From: Evansella sp. LMS18
Lineage (GTDB): Bacteria > Bacillota > Bacilli > Bacillales > Salisediminibacteriaceae
Direction: 5' to 3'
DNA length: 64,000 nt
Assembly (NCBI RefSeq): GCF_024362785.1
Contig: NZ_CP093301.1
Coordinates: 2,790,001 to 2,854,000, forward strand
Below the pieces are notes generated by a model. That model made no database searches. It saw only the letters and a list, made by a program, of their open reading frames with translations, and was not told where the DNA came from. A program made the position numbers and the translations under genes. Below, in pieces: positions 35,457-44,061 of this stretch. The stretch's first letter is position 1; every line of letters starts with the position of its first letter.

Positions 35457-36096
35457 AATTAACGGGAAGAGTCTTCTGCTCGCTGTTTTGCTGCTGGGAA
35501 GTATAGTTTTCATTTCCGGGTGCAGCAGAGGCGGCGGTGATACGGTACTTGCAGAAGTAAATGATACGGAAATCACAGTGGATAAAGCGGCATTCCAGCA
35601 GCTTATCGGACTGCTTCACTTAGAACTGGTCCGTACCGAGGGGCAAGCGGAAATGGACGAGGAAACCCTTGAGTATATGAGCGAATTCTGGGATGAACAG
35701 GAAGTCCAGGTTCGGAATATGAACCATACATTAACGAATGTGATCAGAACCATTGCCATGGCGAAGCTTGCTGAGGAAAAAGGGTATGTGATGGGGGAGG
35801 AAGCAGTGGAGGAACAGGCAGCTTTGTTTTATGGACAGTATGAATCTGAGCCGGCTGCATTATCGTTAATTGAGGAATACGGCACGGAGCTGTTCCAAGA
35901 GCAGCTTTATGACTATACGGAAGAATGGCTCCTGGCAAGAATCGTGTATGCTGATGTGCTTGAGGAAGTACAAAGCGAACGGCCTGGAATGGAAGGGGAA
36001 GAGCTGGAGCATATCGCCAGCCAGCAATACGAGGAGCTGCTAGTTTCACAGATGGAGACGCTCGATGTGAAGATTTATCCGGTCAGGGAAGGGTAA
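35446..36096 (+). CDS. SurA-N-like lipoprotein, last gene of the nos operon
   Basis: 216 residues from the ATG at 35446, coupled to the preceding gene by an 11-bp overlap; a TTG frame start at 35428 has no ribosome binding site. Lipobox ISGC gives Cys26. The rest, VLAEVNDTEITVDKAAFQQLI followed by long acidic helices, resembles the N-terminal helical chaperone domain of SurA/PrsA-type foldases, without a visible parvulin domain. I infer a chaperone for the exported NosZ. It is not part of the standard nos set that I know. A terminator follows. Confidence 0.6.
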   Translation: MSIKINGKSLLLAVLLLGSIVFISGCSRGGGDTVLAEVNDTEITVDKAAFQQLIGLLHLELVRTEGQAEMDEETLEYMSEFWDEQEVQVRNMNHTLTNVIRTIAMAKLAEEKGYVMGEEAVEEQAALFYGQYESEPAALSLIEEYGTELFQEQLYDYTEEWLLARIVYADVLEEVQSERPGMEGEELEHIASQQYEELLVSQMETLDVKIYPVREG

Positions 36097-36120
36097 ATTG
36101 TTGGGGGCGGCAGTTAATTC

Positions 36121-36168
36121 ATACAGACTTTGTCCTGAAGATACAGGGCAAAGTCTGTTTATTTTCTA
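36121..36168 (+). terminator. Terminator of the nos operon
   Basis: ACAGACTTTGTCCTG pairs with CAGGGCAAAGTCTGT, with TTTATTTTC after. Confidence 0.88.
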
Positions 36169-36174
36169 ACAGAT

Positions 36175-36500
36175 GAATCAATTCCATAATTCAAAGGTTT
36201 CATCATTAATACGAACATTATCTTAAAATGTTACTTTGTTGTTCGATTTACGCTTCAGACGGACGCGTTCTGCGGGCACGGCTTCAACTAATTTTTGCCG
36301 GCTGTACGCCGTCAAAAATGGATTTTCAGCTTTTCATGCTTTTCCCGCAAGAACGAGCATCTTCTTCACCGTAAATGCATCGAGTTGTCTCGACGTATAT
36401 TCTACGGAGCTAAGCTGGGAGAGGAAGAGACAGTGCCGTCTTACGCTGCAATCGACCAGAAACAGTCGTCTTTTTTAATACAAAGTCTATATATGAAAGT
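36175..36500 (+). repeat. Dispersed intergenic repeat, copy 2, with about 84 bp inserted
   Basis: Same orientation and blocks as copy 1 (6098-6346). Between TTTTCCCGC and GCCGTCTTACGC it carries extra sequence at about 36351-36434 that replaces a few bases of the other copies. The extra part contains the palindrome ATCGAGTTGTCTCGAC. It lies between the nos operon and the AhpD-like gene. Confidence 0.85.
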
Positions 36501-36623
36501 CAATCAGATAAGGAACCTCTACACCTTAACTTATCTCACAAATATGAATAAATACCTTAAAATTGAAAATATTCCCTAGTATAATAAGAACTGTCAGAAA
36601 TAATACCAAAGGAGTTGTTTTGT

Positions 36624-37283
36624 TTGAGTAAAGAAAACTTGTATGAGAAATCATATTTTTCAAGACTTCCTGAGCTAAACGATTTGGCACCGGATGCTTT
36701 CAAAGCTTTTGTTCAATTTGACAAAGCTGCGATGGCTCCGGGAAAACTTACCGGAAAGCTTAAAGAACTGATTGCTGTGGCTGTTGCCCATACAACAGGC
36801 TGCCCTTACTGTATTGATGTCCATGTGAATGGGGCGAAAAAACAGGAAGTAACAAAGGAAGAGATGGCAGAAAGTATTTTTGTTGCAGCGGCTTTAAAAG
36901 CAGGTTCAGCTGCCGCCCATGGTGTTAACGCCTTAAATGCTTATGATGAATCAGGCGGAGAAGAATTATATAAGGCATCCCATTTCAACAGATTCAAAGA
37001 ATTAGGTGAGCTGTCCTCTGATGGATTCAGCAGCTTTATGAATTTCAGCGATGAAACAATGAAAGACGGAGCCCTTACGGCGAAAGAGAAAGAGCTTATT
37101 GCAGTGGCCGTTGCCCATACAACAGGCTGTTCTTATTGCATCGATGTACATACAAAAGGGGCTAAGAAGCAGGGAGTCTCCAAAGAGGAACTGGCAGAAA
37201 GCATCTTTGTTGCGTCCGCATTAAAAGCAGGCTCAGCAGCAGCCCATGCAGTGAATGCGTTAAACGCTTATGATGAGAAATAA
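36624..37283 (+). CDS. Tandem AhpD/carboxymuconolactone decarboxylase-like protein
   Basis: 219 residues from the TTG at 36624, nine bases after AAAGGAG (a TTG at 36615 abuts the site). Two near-identical domains each contain KELIAVAVAHTTGC.YCIDVH: Cys60/Cys63/His67 and Cys169/Cys172/His176. This is the CxxC-x3-H redox centre of AhpD-like alkylhydroperoxidases. Usual family members have one such domain of about 110 residues and assemble as oligomers, so this is an internal duplication. The probable role is peroxide removal or thiol-disulphide chemistry. It is monocistronic. Confidence 0.87.
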   Translation: MSKENLYEKSYFSRLPELNDLAPDAFKAFVQFDKAAMAPGKLTGKLKELIAVAVAHTTGCPYCIDVHVNGAKKQEVTKEEMAESIFVAAALKAGSAAAHGVNALNAYDESGGEELYKASHFNRFKELGELSSDGFSSFMNFSDETMKDGALTAKEKELIAVAVAHTTGCSYCIDVHTKGAKKQGVSKEELAESIFVASALKAGSAAAHAVNALNAYDEK

Positions 37284-37293
37284 GTAAAAACAG

Positions 37294-37335
37294 AAAGGAG
37301 CCGGCCCGCATTTATCCGCGGGACCAGCTCCTTTT
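37294..37335. terminator. Bidirectional terminator
   Basis: AAAGGAGC-GGCCCGC pairs with GCGGG-CC-GCTCCTTT between the convergent AhpD-like and ABC-F genes. Confidence 0.8.
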
Positions 37336-37345
37336 ACAGTTCGTA

Positions 37346-38902
37346 TTAAAACACCTTCGTCGTCCAGGATTCACCATTCCAGATATCTGTCACGACATCC
37401 TGATAAAATTCAGGTTCGTGGCTGATCAGAAGGATGCTTCCTTTATATTCTTTAAGTGCTCGTTTTAATTCGTCCTTTGCATCGACGTCCAGGTGGTTTG
37501 TCGGCTCGTCGAGAACAAGGATGTTCGTTTCCCTGTTAATTAATTTACAGAGGCGGACTTTCGCTTTTTCCCCTCCGCTTAGCACAGCGACCTTGCTTTC
37601 AATATGCTTAGTCATCAGCCCGCATTTCGCAAGGGCGGCACGCACCTCAGCCTGGTTCATCGCCGGGAACTCGCTCCACACTTCTTCAATGCAAGTGTTA
37701 TTGTTTTCTGTTTTAATTTCCTGTTCGAAATAGCCGATTTCAAGGAATTCACCACGCTCAACAGAGCCGCTCACTGGGCGGATTTCCCCAAGAAGGCTGC
37801 GGAGAAGCGTTGTTTTTCCAATACCGTTCGCACCAGTCAGAGCTATCTTCTGCCCACGCTCCATGCGAAGGTTCAGCGGTGCGGATAACGGCTCATCATA
37901 ACCAATCACAAGATCTTTTGCTTCAAAAATCGTTTTACTCGGCGTACGCGCAGTCTTGAAGTGAAACTCCGGCTTTGGTTTTTCCTTCGCAAGCTCAATG
38001 ACATCCATTTTGTCGAGCTTTTTCTGCCTGGACATTGCCATGTTTCTTGTAGCCACGCGTGCTTTGTTACGGGCAACGAAATCCTTAAGATCTGAAATTT
38101 CCTGCTGCTGTTTTTTGTATGCTGCTTCAAGCTGCTGCTTCTTCACTTCATAAACGTGCATGAAGTGGTCATAGTCACCTGAATAGCGGTTCAATTCCTG
38201 GTTTTCCATATGATAGATCAGGTTAACGACACTGTTCAAAAACGGAATATCGTGAGAAATAAGAATGAACGCATTTTCATAATCCTGAAGATACCGCTTC
38301 AGCCACTCAATATGCTGCTCGTCGAGATAGTTTGTCGGCTCATCAAGAAGAAGAATATCCGGTTTTTCCAGTAAGAGCTTAGCAAGAAGAATCTTTGTAC
38401 GCTGGCCGCCGCTTAAATCATTCACATCCCGGTCAAGGCCGATTTCATCAAGACCCAGTCCCCGGGCAACTTCCTCCACTTTAGCATCGATTGTGTAAAA
38501 ATCATTGTTTGAGAGCATGTCCTGGATGATCCCAACTTCTTCAAGAAGCTTTTCCATTTCTTCAGGAGTCACATCACCCATTTTTTCATACATGGCGTTC
38601 ATATCTGCTTCCATATCAAATAAATATTGAAACGCGCTTTTCAATACGTCCCGGACAGTCTGACCCTTTTGGAGGACAGTATGCTGGTCAAGGAAGCCGG
38701 TTCTTACATTTTTCGCCCATTCAACCGTTCCTTCATCAGGCTCCAGCTGGCGGGTAATGATATTCATGAAGGAAGATTTCCCTTCCCCATTTGCCCCGAT
38801 AAGGCCTATATGCTCCCCCTTAAGGAGGCGGAATGACACATCATTAAAAATAGCCCGGTCACCGAAGCCGTGGCTTAAGTTTTTTACAGTTAATATACTC
38901 AA
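37346..38902 (-). CDS. yfmM: ABC-F ATPase YfmM
   Basis: 518 residues from the TTG at 38902 (MSILTVKNLSHGFGDR), nine bases after AAAGGA; the longer frame to 38986 lacks a binding site. Two ABC domains without membrane parts: GANGEGKSS and GANGIGKTT Walker A motifs, two LSGG(Q/E) signatures, two LDEPTN Walker B motifs, joined by a charged linker. The length equals that of B. subtilis YfmM, and the divergent neighbour is YfmL, the same pairing as in B. subtilis. ABC-F proteins act on ribosomes stalled in translation. Confidence 0.92.
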   Translation of the reverse strand: MSILTVKNLSHGFGDRAIFNDVSFRLLKGEHIGLIGANGEGKSSFMNIITRQLEPDEGTVEWAKNVRTGFLDQHTVLQKGQTVRDVLKSAFQYLFDMEADMNAMYEKMGDVTPEEMEKLLEEVGIIQDMLSNNDFYTIDAKVEEVARGLGLDEIGLDRDVNDLSGGQRTKILLAKLLLEKPDILLLDEPTNYLDEQHIEWLKRYLQDYENAFILISHDIPFLNSVVNLIYHMENQELNRYSGDYDHFMHVYEVKKQQLEAAYKKQQQEISDLKDFVARNKARVATRNMAMSRQKKLDKMDVIELAKEKPKPEFHFKTARTPSKTIFEAKDLVIGYDEPLSAPLNLRMERGQKIALTGANGIGKTTLLRSLLGEIRPVSGSVERGEFLEIGYFEQEIKTENNNTCIEEVWSEFPAMNQAEVRAALAKCGLMTKHIESKVAVLSGGEKAKVRLCKLINRETNILVLDEPTNHLDVDAKDELKRALKEYKGSILLISHEPEFYQDVVTDIWNGESWTTKVF

Positions 38903-39019
38903 AGTGCAACATCCTTTATATAAAATTTGGTTCCGTGCCCAAAGTAAGTTAAAATCAAAATGAAACATATCGCAAAAAACACACAATTACTATTATACAG
39001 GCAAAAAAGGAGAATATAA

Positions 39020-40156
39020 ATGAGCAATTCCAGGACTATTATTAACAATTTACAGCCTTTTTTACAAGAAGCGTGGAATAAAGCAGGTTTTGAAGGACCG
39101 ACAGCTGTGCAGGAAAAAACAGTTCCGGAAATCCTGGAGGGGAAGGATGTTATCGCTGAGTCCCCGACCGGCACGGGGAAGACCCTCGCATACCTCCTGC
39201 CAGTGCTTAATAAAGTTGACCCGGAGAAAAAAGATGCTCAGGTAGTTATCATGGCATCCTCCCGGGAGCTGGTGATGCAGGTGCTTGAGGAAGTCCGCAT
39301 CTGGACAGAGGGCAGGGGAATTGAAAGAGCCGCGTTGATTGGCGGGGCAAATGTAAAAAGACAGCTGGATAAATTAAAGAAGAAGCCGCAGGTCATTGTA
39401 GGCACACCTAGAAGAATTTCAGAACTGCTTAAGACGAAAAAACTGAAGGTCCATGAAGTGAAGACTCTCGTATTTGATGAGGGGGACCAGCTTTTTTCCC
39501 GGGAGCATCAGCAGTCGGTGGACCAGATAATTAAAGCAACATTAAAAGACAGGCAAATTCTTGTTTTCTCAGCAACCCTCAATAAAGAAACAGAGGAGAA
39601 GGCAAAGGAACGAATGAACCAGCCGGAAGTGGTGCGTATCGGGCAGGAAGCTGCCATGTCCGATAAAGTGGAGCATATTTATATCCCGGTGGAGCAACGG
39701 GAGAAAATTACGACCTTGAGGAAGATGATGAACCTTGAGGGAATGAAGGCACTGGCGTTTTCCAATGACGTCAATCTTCTCTCCACCTATGCGGCTAAGC
39801 TCGAATATAACGGACTTCCCCTCGGAGTCCTCCATAGTGAAACGACAAAACAGGAGCGGGAAACTTCGATTAAACGATTCCGCGATGGGAAATATCCTCT
39901 TCTTCTTGCAACAGATGTGGCATCAAGGGGACTGGATATTAAGGGGCTTACCCATGTTGTTCAGCTGGATGTGCCAAAGGATACAAAGCAATATACCCAC
40001 CGGGCCGGCCGGACAGGGAGAGCCGGAGGAGAAGGGACGGTTGTCTCTATCGTAACAGGCCTTGAAGTTAATAAGCTTGAGAAACTGGCGAAAAAATTAG
40101 GTATTACTTTGAAAGAAGGCAGGCTGTATAAAGGACAGCTGACTGTCGATAATTAA
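39020..40156 (+). CDS. yfmL: DEAD-box RNA helicase YfmL
   Basis: 378 residues, ATG after AAAAAAGGAG. Motif Q region is near 25, motif I SPTGTGKT, motif II VFDEGD (Gly in place of the usual Ala), motif III SAT, and motif VI HRAGRTGRAG. There is no long C-terminal extension. Relatives in Bacillus act in ribosome biogenesis and cold adaptation. It lies divergent from yfmM with about 117 bp between them. The DEGD variant keeps the acidic residues needed for Mg2+. Confidence 0.9.
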   Translation: MSNSRTIINNLQPFLQEAWNKAGFEGPTAVQEKTVPEILEGKDVIAESPTGTGKTLAYLLPVLNKVDPEKKDAQVVIMASSRELVMQVLEEVRIWTEGRGIERAALIGGANVKRQLDKLKKKPQVIVGTPRRISELLKTKKLKVHEVKTLVFDEGDQLFSREHQQSVDQIIKATLKDRQILVFSATLNKETEEKAKERMNQPEVVRIGQEAAMSDKVEHIYIPVEQREKITTLRKMMNLEGMKALAFSNDVNLLSTYAAKLEYNGLPLGVLHSETTKQERETSIKRFRDGKYPLLLATDVASRGLDIKGLTHVVQLDVPKDTKQYTHRAGRTGRAGGEGTVVSIVTGLEVNKLEKLAKKLGITLKEGRLYKGQLTVDN

Positions 40157-40161
40157 TGCAT

Positions 40162-40202
40162 AAAAAGAGAGACCGCATTTTACAGCTGCGGTCTCTCTTT
40201 AT
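40162..40202 (+). terminator. Terminator of yfmL
   Basis: AAAGAGAGACCGCA pairs with TGCGGTCTCTCTTT. Confidence 0.9.
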
Positions 40203-40222
40203 ATTATAAACGGATAAAGTGA

Positions 40223-40933
40223 TTATCCGTTATTGTTCTCATCGTCATTGCCGATGTCCATTCCATCATTGTTATCTTCTGCATCCTGGTCATCCTGCTC
40301 ATCTTCACCATTGTCTTCCTGGTCCTGGCTCCAGCTCCATTCCGTTTCATTGTCCTGTTCAGGGAAGTCAATTGTCAGGGTGTATTCCTGGATATCTTCT
40401 TCGTTAAACTCAAATGTTTCCGCAATTTGAGATGTGATTTCTTCCTGTTCTGTAGCAGCATCTACATGGAAGTTAGAAAGATATGTTTCCATTTCTTCCG
40501 CTGCCTGTTCACCTTCAAGCTCTATATCGGACCCGGAAATGTTTGCCTCCGGCTCCTCACCTTCCTCCTGTGCAGGAGTATAGTTGAAGTCCCACTGAGT
40601 ATCATCAACTAGAGTCACATTAAGACTGAAGTTTTCAATGTCCTGATCCAGCACGGCTTCTGCCTCTTCATCAGAATCAGTATCAAGGCCGTCTGCCGCA
40701 TCATTGTCGTTGGTGTCCAGACCATCGTTATCATCGTTAGTATTCAGGTCAGTATCCAACTCATCGTTTTCGTTATCTTCATTGTCTGCCAGATCCACTT
40801 CCGGCTCCTCGTTGACCTCCTGGTTCTGGTTGTTCTGGTCATTTTGGTTGTTACCGCCTGTTTCTTCATTACCATCACCGCAGCCGGTTACGATTACTGC
40901 TGCTGTTGCTATACTTAATGCAAATTTTTTCAT
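40223..40933 (-). CDS. Acidic lipoprotein with YusW-like domain
   Basis: 236 residues, ATG after AAGGGG. Lipobox VTGC gives Cys18. Residues 20-95 are low complexity (Asn, Asp, Glu, Gln; repeats such as GLDTND). A globular part (about 95-205) contains FSLNVTLVDDTQWDFNY...EYTLTIDFPEQDNETEWSW, resembling two strands of the YusW family. The tail is again Asp/Glu/Asn-rich. The very acidic composition fits a cell-surface protein of a salt-tolerant organism. Function unknown. Confidence 0.65.
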   Translation of the reverse strand: MKKFALSIATAAVIVTGCGDGNEETGGNNQNDQNNQNQEVNEEPEVDLADNEDNENDELDTDLNTNDDNDGLDTNDNDAADGLDTDSDEEAEAVLDQDIENFSLNVTLVDDTQWDFNYTPAQEEGEEPEANISGSDIELEGEQAAEEMETYLSNFHVDAATEQEEITSQIAETFEFNEEDIQEYTLTIDFPEQDNETEWSWSQDQEDNGEDEQDDQDAEDNNDGMDIGNDDENNNG

Positions 40934-41094
40934 GTTGATTACCCCTTCCGCAGTAGCTTATTTTGTATTGTATAAGTTCAGCTTTAACAGCTACACATGC
41001 ATATCCCCGGAAAGTTGAAGAGTATAACTCGGACTTTAGTCTTATTTTAATTCAAAAGTATATATGTGGATGGCTAGGGAGGGGGGCATTTTTG

Positions 41095-41600
41095 GAAAAC
41101 GGACCGGTCTTGTTGCGAAAATGGGGCTGGTAGTTGCGAAACTGAAGGAGGTTGTTGCGAAATCTGGGGTATTAGTTGCGAAACGAGAATCTTGTTGCGA
41201 AAAAGGGTGGTCTTATTGCGAAATTGAAGGAGGTAGTTGCGAAATCAGGGGTGTTTGTTGCGAACCAAGAATCTTGTTGCGAAAAAGGGTGGTCTTATTG
41301 CGAAATTGAAGGAGGTAGTTGCGAAATCAGGGGTGTTAGTTGCGAACCAAGATTCTTGTTGCGAAAAAGGATGGTCTTATTGCGAAATTAAAGGAGGTTG
41401 TTGCGAAATCTGGGGTGTTTGTTGCGAACCAAGATTCTTGTTGCGAAAAAGGATGGTCTTATTGCGATATTGAAGGAGGTAGTTGCGAAATCAGGGGTGT
41501 TTGTTGCGAACCAAGATTCTTGTTGCGAAAAAGGATGGTCTTATTGCGAAATTAAAGGAGGTTGTTGCGAAATCTGGGGTATTAGTTGCGAAACGAGATG
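41095..41600. repeat. Higher-order tandem array: 82-bp unit made of four TTGCGAA steps of about 20.5 bp
   Basis: (T)TTGCGAA occurs about every 20-21 bp through the block, two dozen copies in all. The pattern of intervening bases repeats every 82 bp: the copy before AAAGG-TGGTC is at 41194, 41276, 41358, 41440 and 41522. Overlapping Cys-rich plus-strand frames here are artefacts, because 82 is not a multiple of three. The array fills the gap between the acidic lipoprotein and the DUF4129 gene; 40934-41094 holds the lipoprotein's promoter. Confidence 0.92.
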
Positions 41601-41601
41601 C

Positions 41602-41636
41602 AAAAGCACCTGGACCACTCCCCAGGTGCTTTTCCT
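41602..41636. terminator. Terminator of the MoxR-DUF58-DUF4129 operon
   Basis: AAAAGCACCTGG pairs with CCAGGTGCTTTT, close after the minus-strand stop codon at 41643 and at the end of the TTGCGAA array. Confidence 0.85.
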
Positions 41637-41642
41637 TTCCTT

Positions 41643-42857
41643 TTAACCTGTCTTTTTTTCACTCAATTGCTGTCTCGCTTTCTTTACAGCTACTTTGAAA
41701 CTTTCACGTTCTTCATGGCTGACATTTCCGTTGCCGTACCTGACTTTATAATAAACAGCGGCGATGTGAGTTCTTAATTCACGATCTATCGGCAGGCTGT
41801 CCAGCCACTCCTGAACAGTCTGATCCGGACGCCGTCCGTATCCCCTTTTCGCCAGGGCATTCTCTAGTCCCAGAAACTGCCGCCGGACTTCGTGGGAAGG
41901 TCTCGCCTGTGAAAGGAAGCGGGAGAACAAAGAACCCTTTTTCACCGCAGAAAGTTTTTCGTCAGGGGTATTATCATGCACTAAAACACCATTTTTCTTC
42001 GTTTTTGCCCGCTTCAATATATAAATTAAGAACAATAGCAAAAGGATGCTGCCTGCAACCAGGCCAATGATTTCCCAGTCAACCAGGCTGGTAGTGTACT
42101 GTGCTTCCCTTTCTTCTCTAAAAGCTTCCCATTCATCACTACTTTCGTTGATTTCCCTCATCTGCTCAGGTATCTCCAGCGGTGGTATAAACTGAAACAG
42201 ATACACAAGGGGAGAGAGGAGCAATGCAATAGAAAGTACAGCAATTCTCACAACAAACAGGATTGCAGCCTGAAGCCAGATATACAACGGCCCGGCAGCA
42301 GCTGAAAAAACTGCAAGTATCCCAAGGAGTCCGGCAGCGAAGCCGATGTATTTTACAGTCTCTCTTCCGCCAGTATTCGACCTTAACGTGACAGACAGTG
42401 CTTTCACAACAGCTGTGAGAAGGAAACTGAACAGAACGAGCACCAGTAAATGTTCCCTCGCAGGGACTGCACTCATGGTGAGATAATAAAATATACCTGC
42501 TGTAAGAGTGATAAAAAACAGGCGGTATTCGATTTCCTGGTCATGTTCATCCTGAATTGCTGTCACCCTCCAGAAAAGTACGACAGCAAGCAATATAGCA
42601 ACAAACAGATAATAGCCGTAAAAATGTGAAATCCATGCGATGAGCGGAATGGCTGCTATCGACAGCTTTAAAGATCTGAGTTTGCGGTAAAAAAAACCGT
42701 ATATGATGGCAGCTGAAAGTGCTGTGATTATAAAGGGCGGATACGAAGAAAAACCTTCCCCGCCGTTAACATGAAACGGAAACAGGAGTACATAAATAGT
42801 GAGCAGTTCAAGGAGATACTGGGTCCAGCGAAGGAATTCAGTTTGCAATTTTTTCAC
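41643..42857 (-). CDS. Membrane protein with C-terminal DUF4129, lacking a transglutaminase core
   Basis: 404 residues, GTG six bases after AGGAGGG, overlapping the DUF58 gene by 20 bp. About six N-terminal membrane helices (to 225), an external or loop segment, one more helix (about 262-280), then a cytoplasmic DUF4129-like tail (RRQFLGLENALAKRGYGRRPDQTVQEWLDSL). In B. subtilis and many others the third gene of this operon (YebA-type) also has a transglutaminase-like domain in the loop; here that part is only about 40 residues. Function unknown. Confidence 0.75.
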   Translation of the reverse strand: MKKLQTEFLRWTQYLLELLTIYVLLFPFHVNGGEGFSSYPPFIITALSAAIIYGFFYRKLRSLKLSIAAIPLIAWISHFYGYYLFVAILLAVVLFWRVTAIQDEHDQEIEYRLFFITLTAGIFYYLTMSAVPAREHLLVLVLFSFLLTAVVKALSVTLRSNTGGRETVKYIGFAAGLLGILAVFSAAAGPLYIWLQAAILFVVRIAVLSIALLLSPLVYLFQFIPPLEIPEQMREINESSDEWEAFREEREAQYTTSLVDWEIIGLVAGSILLLLFLIYILKRAKTKKNGVLVHDNTPDEKLSAVKKGSLFSRFLSQARPSHEVRRQFLGLENALAKRGYGRRPDQTVQEWLDSLPIDRELRTHIAAVYYKVRYGNGNVSHEERESFKVAVKKARQQLSEKKTG

Positions 42858-44061
42858 TGTCCGCCCTCCTTTTATTCTCGCTCGTTTCCTGTTCAGAGCT
42901 TTGTTCTGTCACCAGTACCATCTTTGAACCAAGCCTTGTTAACTTTTCATATTCCTTTTTCTCTTCGTCGCCAAATTTTCCGAAATGAAGAATGAGCTGC
43001 GGTTTTTCCGCCTGATTCACAAGCCGGTAAAGCATATGGCCGGAAGGGATGGTGAATTCAAGACGGCGAATCCTTGCCAGAATCTCCAGCGCTCTTGTAA
43101 GGTGCTCCATGCCCTGCCCGGGAGAAAGATATAAACCAGAAATTTCACCAGGGACTCTTATATTGATGTACATTTCAAATGCTACATTCTGCTTAACAGC
43201 AATCTGGCAGGCGTATGCAGCCTGGCTCAGGACCTCTTCCAGATTTTCAATTGTGACTCTCCGGGGGTCCGGGTGCCTGACATTAATGACAAATGTCCAC
43301 TTCGACAAAGTTACTTTTTCATAGACTTTAGTCTGCAGGTTGTCTTTACGGGCCGACGCCTTCCAGTTGATTCGGTTAAAGGGGTCTGATGCCATGTAAT
43401 CCCTGTTTCCACGGGTGAGCATCACATCTTCGTACATGGAAAAAGCGGCGTGCTGATTTCCTTTCTGCTGGTTTGATACTCTCTCCAGTCCGGGAATTGG
43501 CAAGGGTTCCGGATACACGATTGCTTCTGCGCGGTAGCTTCCTTTATATTCTAAGGTCATTTTATTTAAGTTAAGTAAATCCCGGACAATGATTTTCAGC
43601 GAACGAATCTGCACGACACCTCTTTTTTTCGCCGTAAGTTCCACTGCAAATGGGCGCCTGACCTTGGCAGGTATGGTAAAAGGTGCTGTATAGTTCGCTT
43701 GTTCGATGGTTAGCTTTTCAATATTTTTGACAGTAACAGCTTCCTCCAGGTCATAGACGACAAGATTCAGCTCGCCATTAAATACTGGGAGCCTGCCACG
43801 GTTTTCGAATGGGATTTTAACAGCGCCGTCATCACCGGGAAAAAGTTTTAACAAGGGGCCGTTTCCTTCACTGATAGCGATCTTTTTAGCGGTGTAACTT
43901 AAATAGTATTTATTTACAGCAATAAACAAGGCGAATAATATGGCGATGCTGAACAAAAGAGGTTCCTGAGTAATCATAGCCAGCAGAACGAGAACAGGAA
44001 CGGAATAAAAAATCAGGGAATATCTTCGTGAGTATGTTACTTGTGTTTTCCACTGATTCAT
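42838..44061 (-). CDS. DUF58 domain protein (YeaD-like)
   Basis: 407 residues, ATG overlapping the MoxR stop by four bases. Two N-terminal membrane helices, then a beta-rich segment and the DUF58 core with YMASDPFNRINWKASARKDNLQTKVYE, the family signature (related to von Willebrand A-like folds). DUF58 proteins are encoded next to MoxR ATPases and are thought to be their clients or adaptors. A conserved metal site is not obvious. Confidence 0.85.
   Translation of the reverse strand: MNQWKTQVTYSRRYSLIFYSVPVLVLLAMITQEPLLFSIAILFALFIAVNKYYLSYTAKKIAISEGNGPLLKLFPGDDGAVKIPFENRGRLPVFNGELNLVVYDLEEAVTVKNIEKLTIEQANYTAPFTIPAKVRRPFAVELTAKKRGVVQIRSLKIIVRDLLNLNKMTLEYKGSYRAEAIVYPEPLPIPGLERVSNQQKGNQHAAFSMYEDVMLTRGNRDYMASDPFNRINWKASARKDNLQTKVYEKVTLSKWTFVINVRHPDPRRVTIENLEEVLSQAAYACQIAVKQNVAFEMYINIRVPGEISGLYLSPGQGMEHLTRALEILARIRRLEFTIPSGHMLYRLVNQAEKPQLILHFGKFGDEEKKEYEKLTRLGSKMVLVTEQSSEQETSENKRRADSEKIAN

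Noticed and set aside
41064-41777. Chain of overlapping plus-strand ORFs encoding Cys-rich repeats (CEKGWSYCEI...)
   Set aside because: They arise from the TTGCGAA array. The 82-bp period is not a multiple of three, so each frame breaks after a few units, and no ribosome binding site is present.
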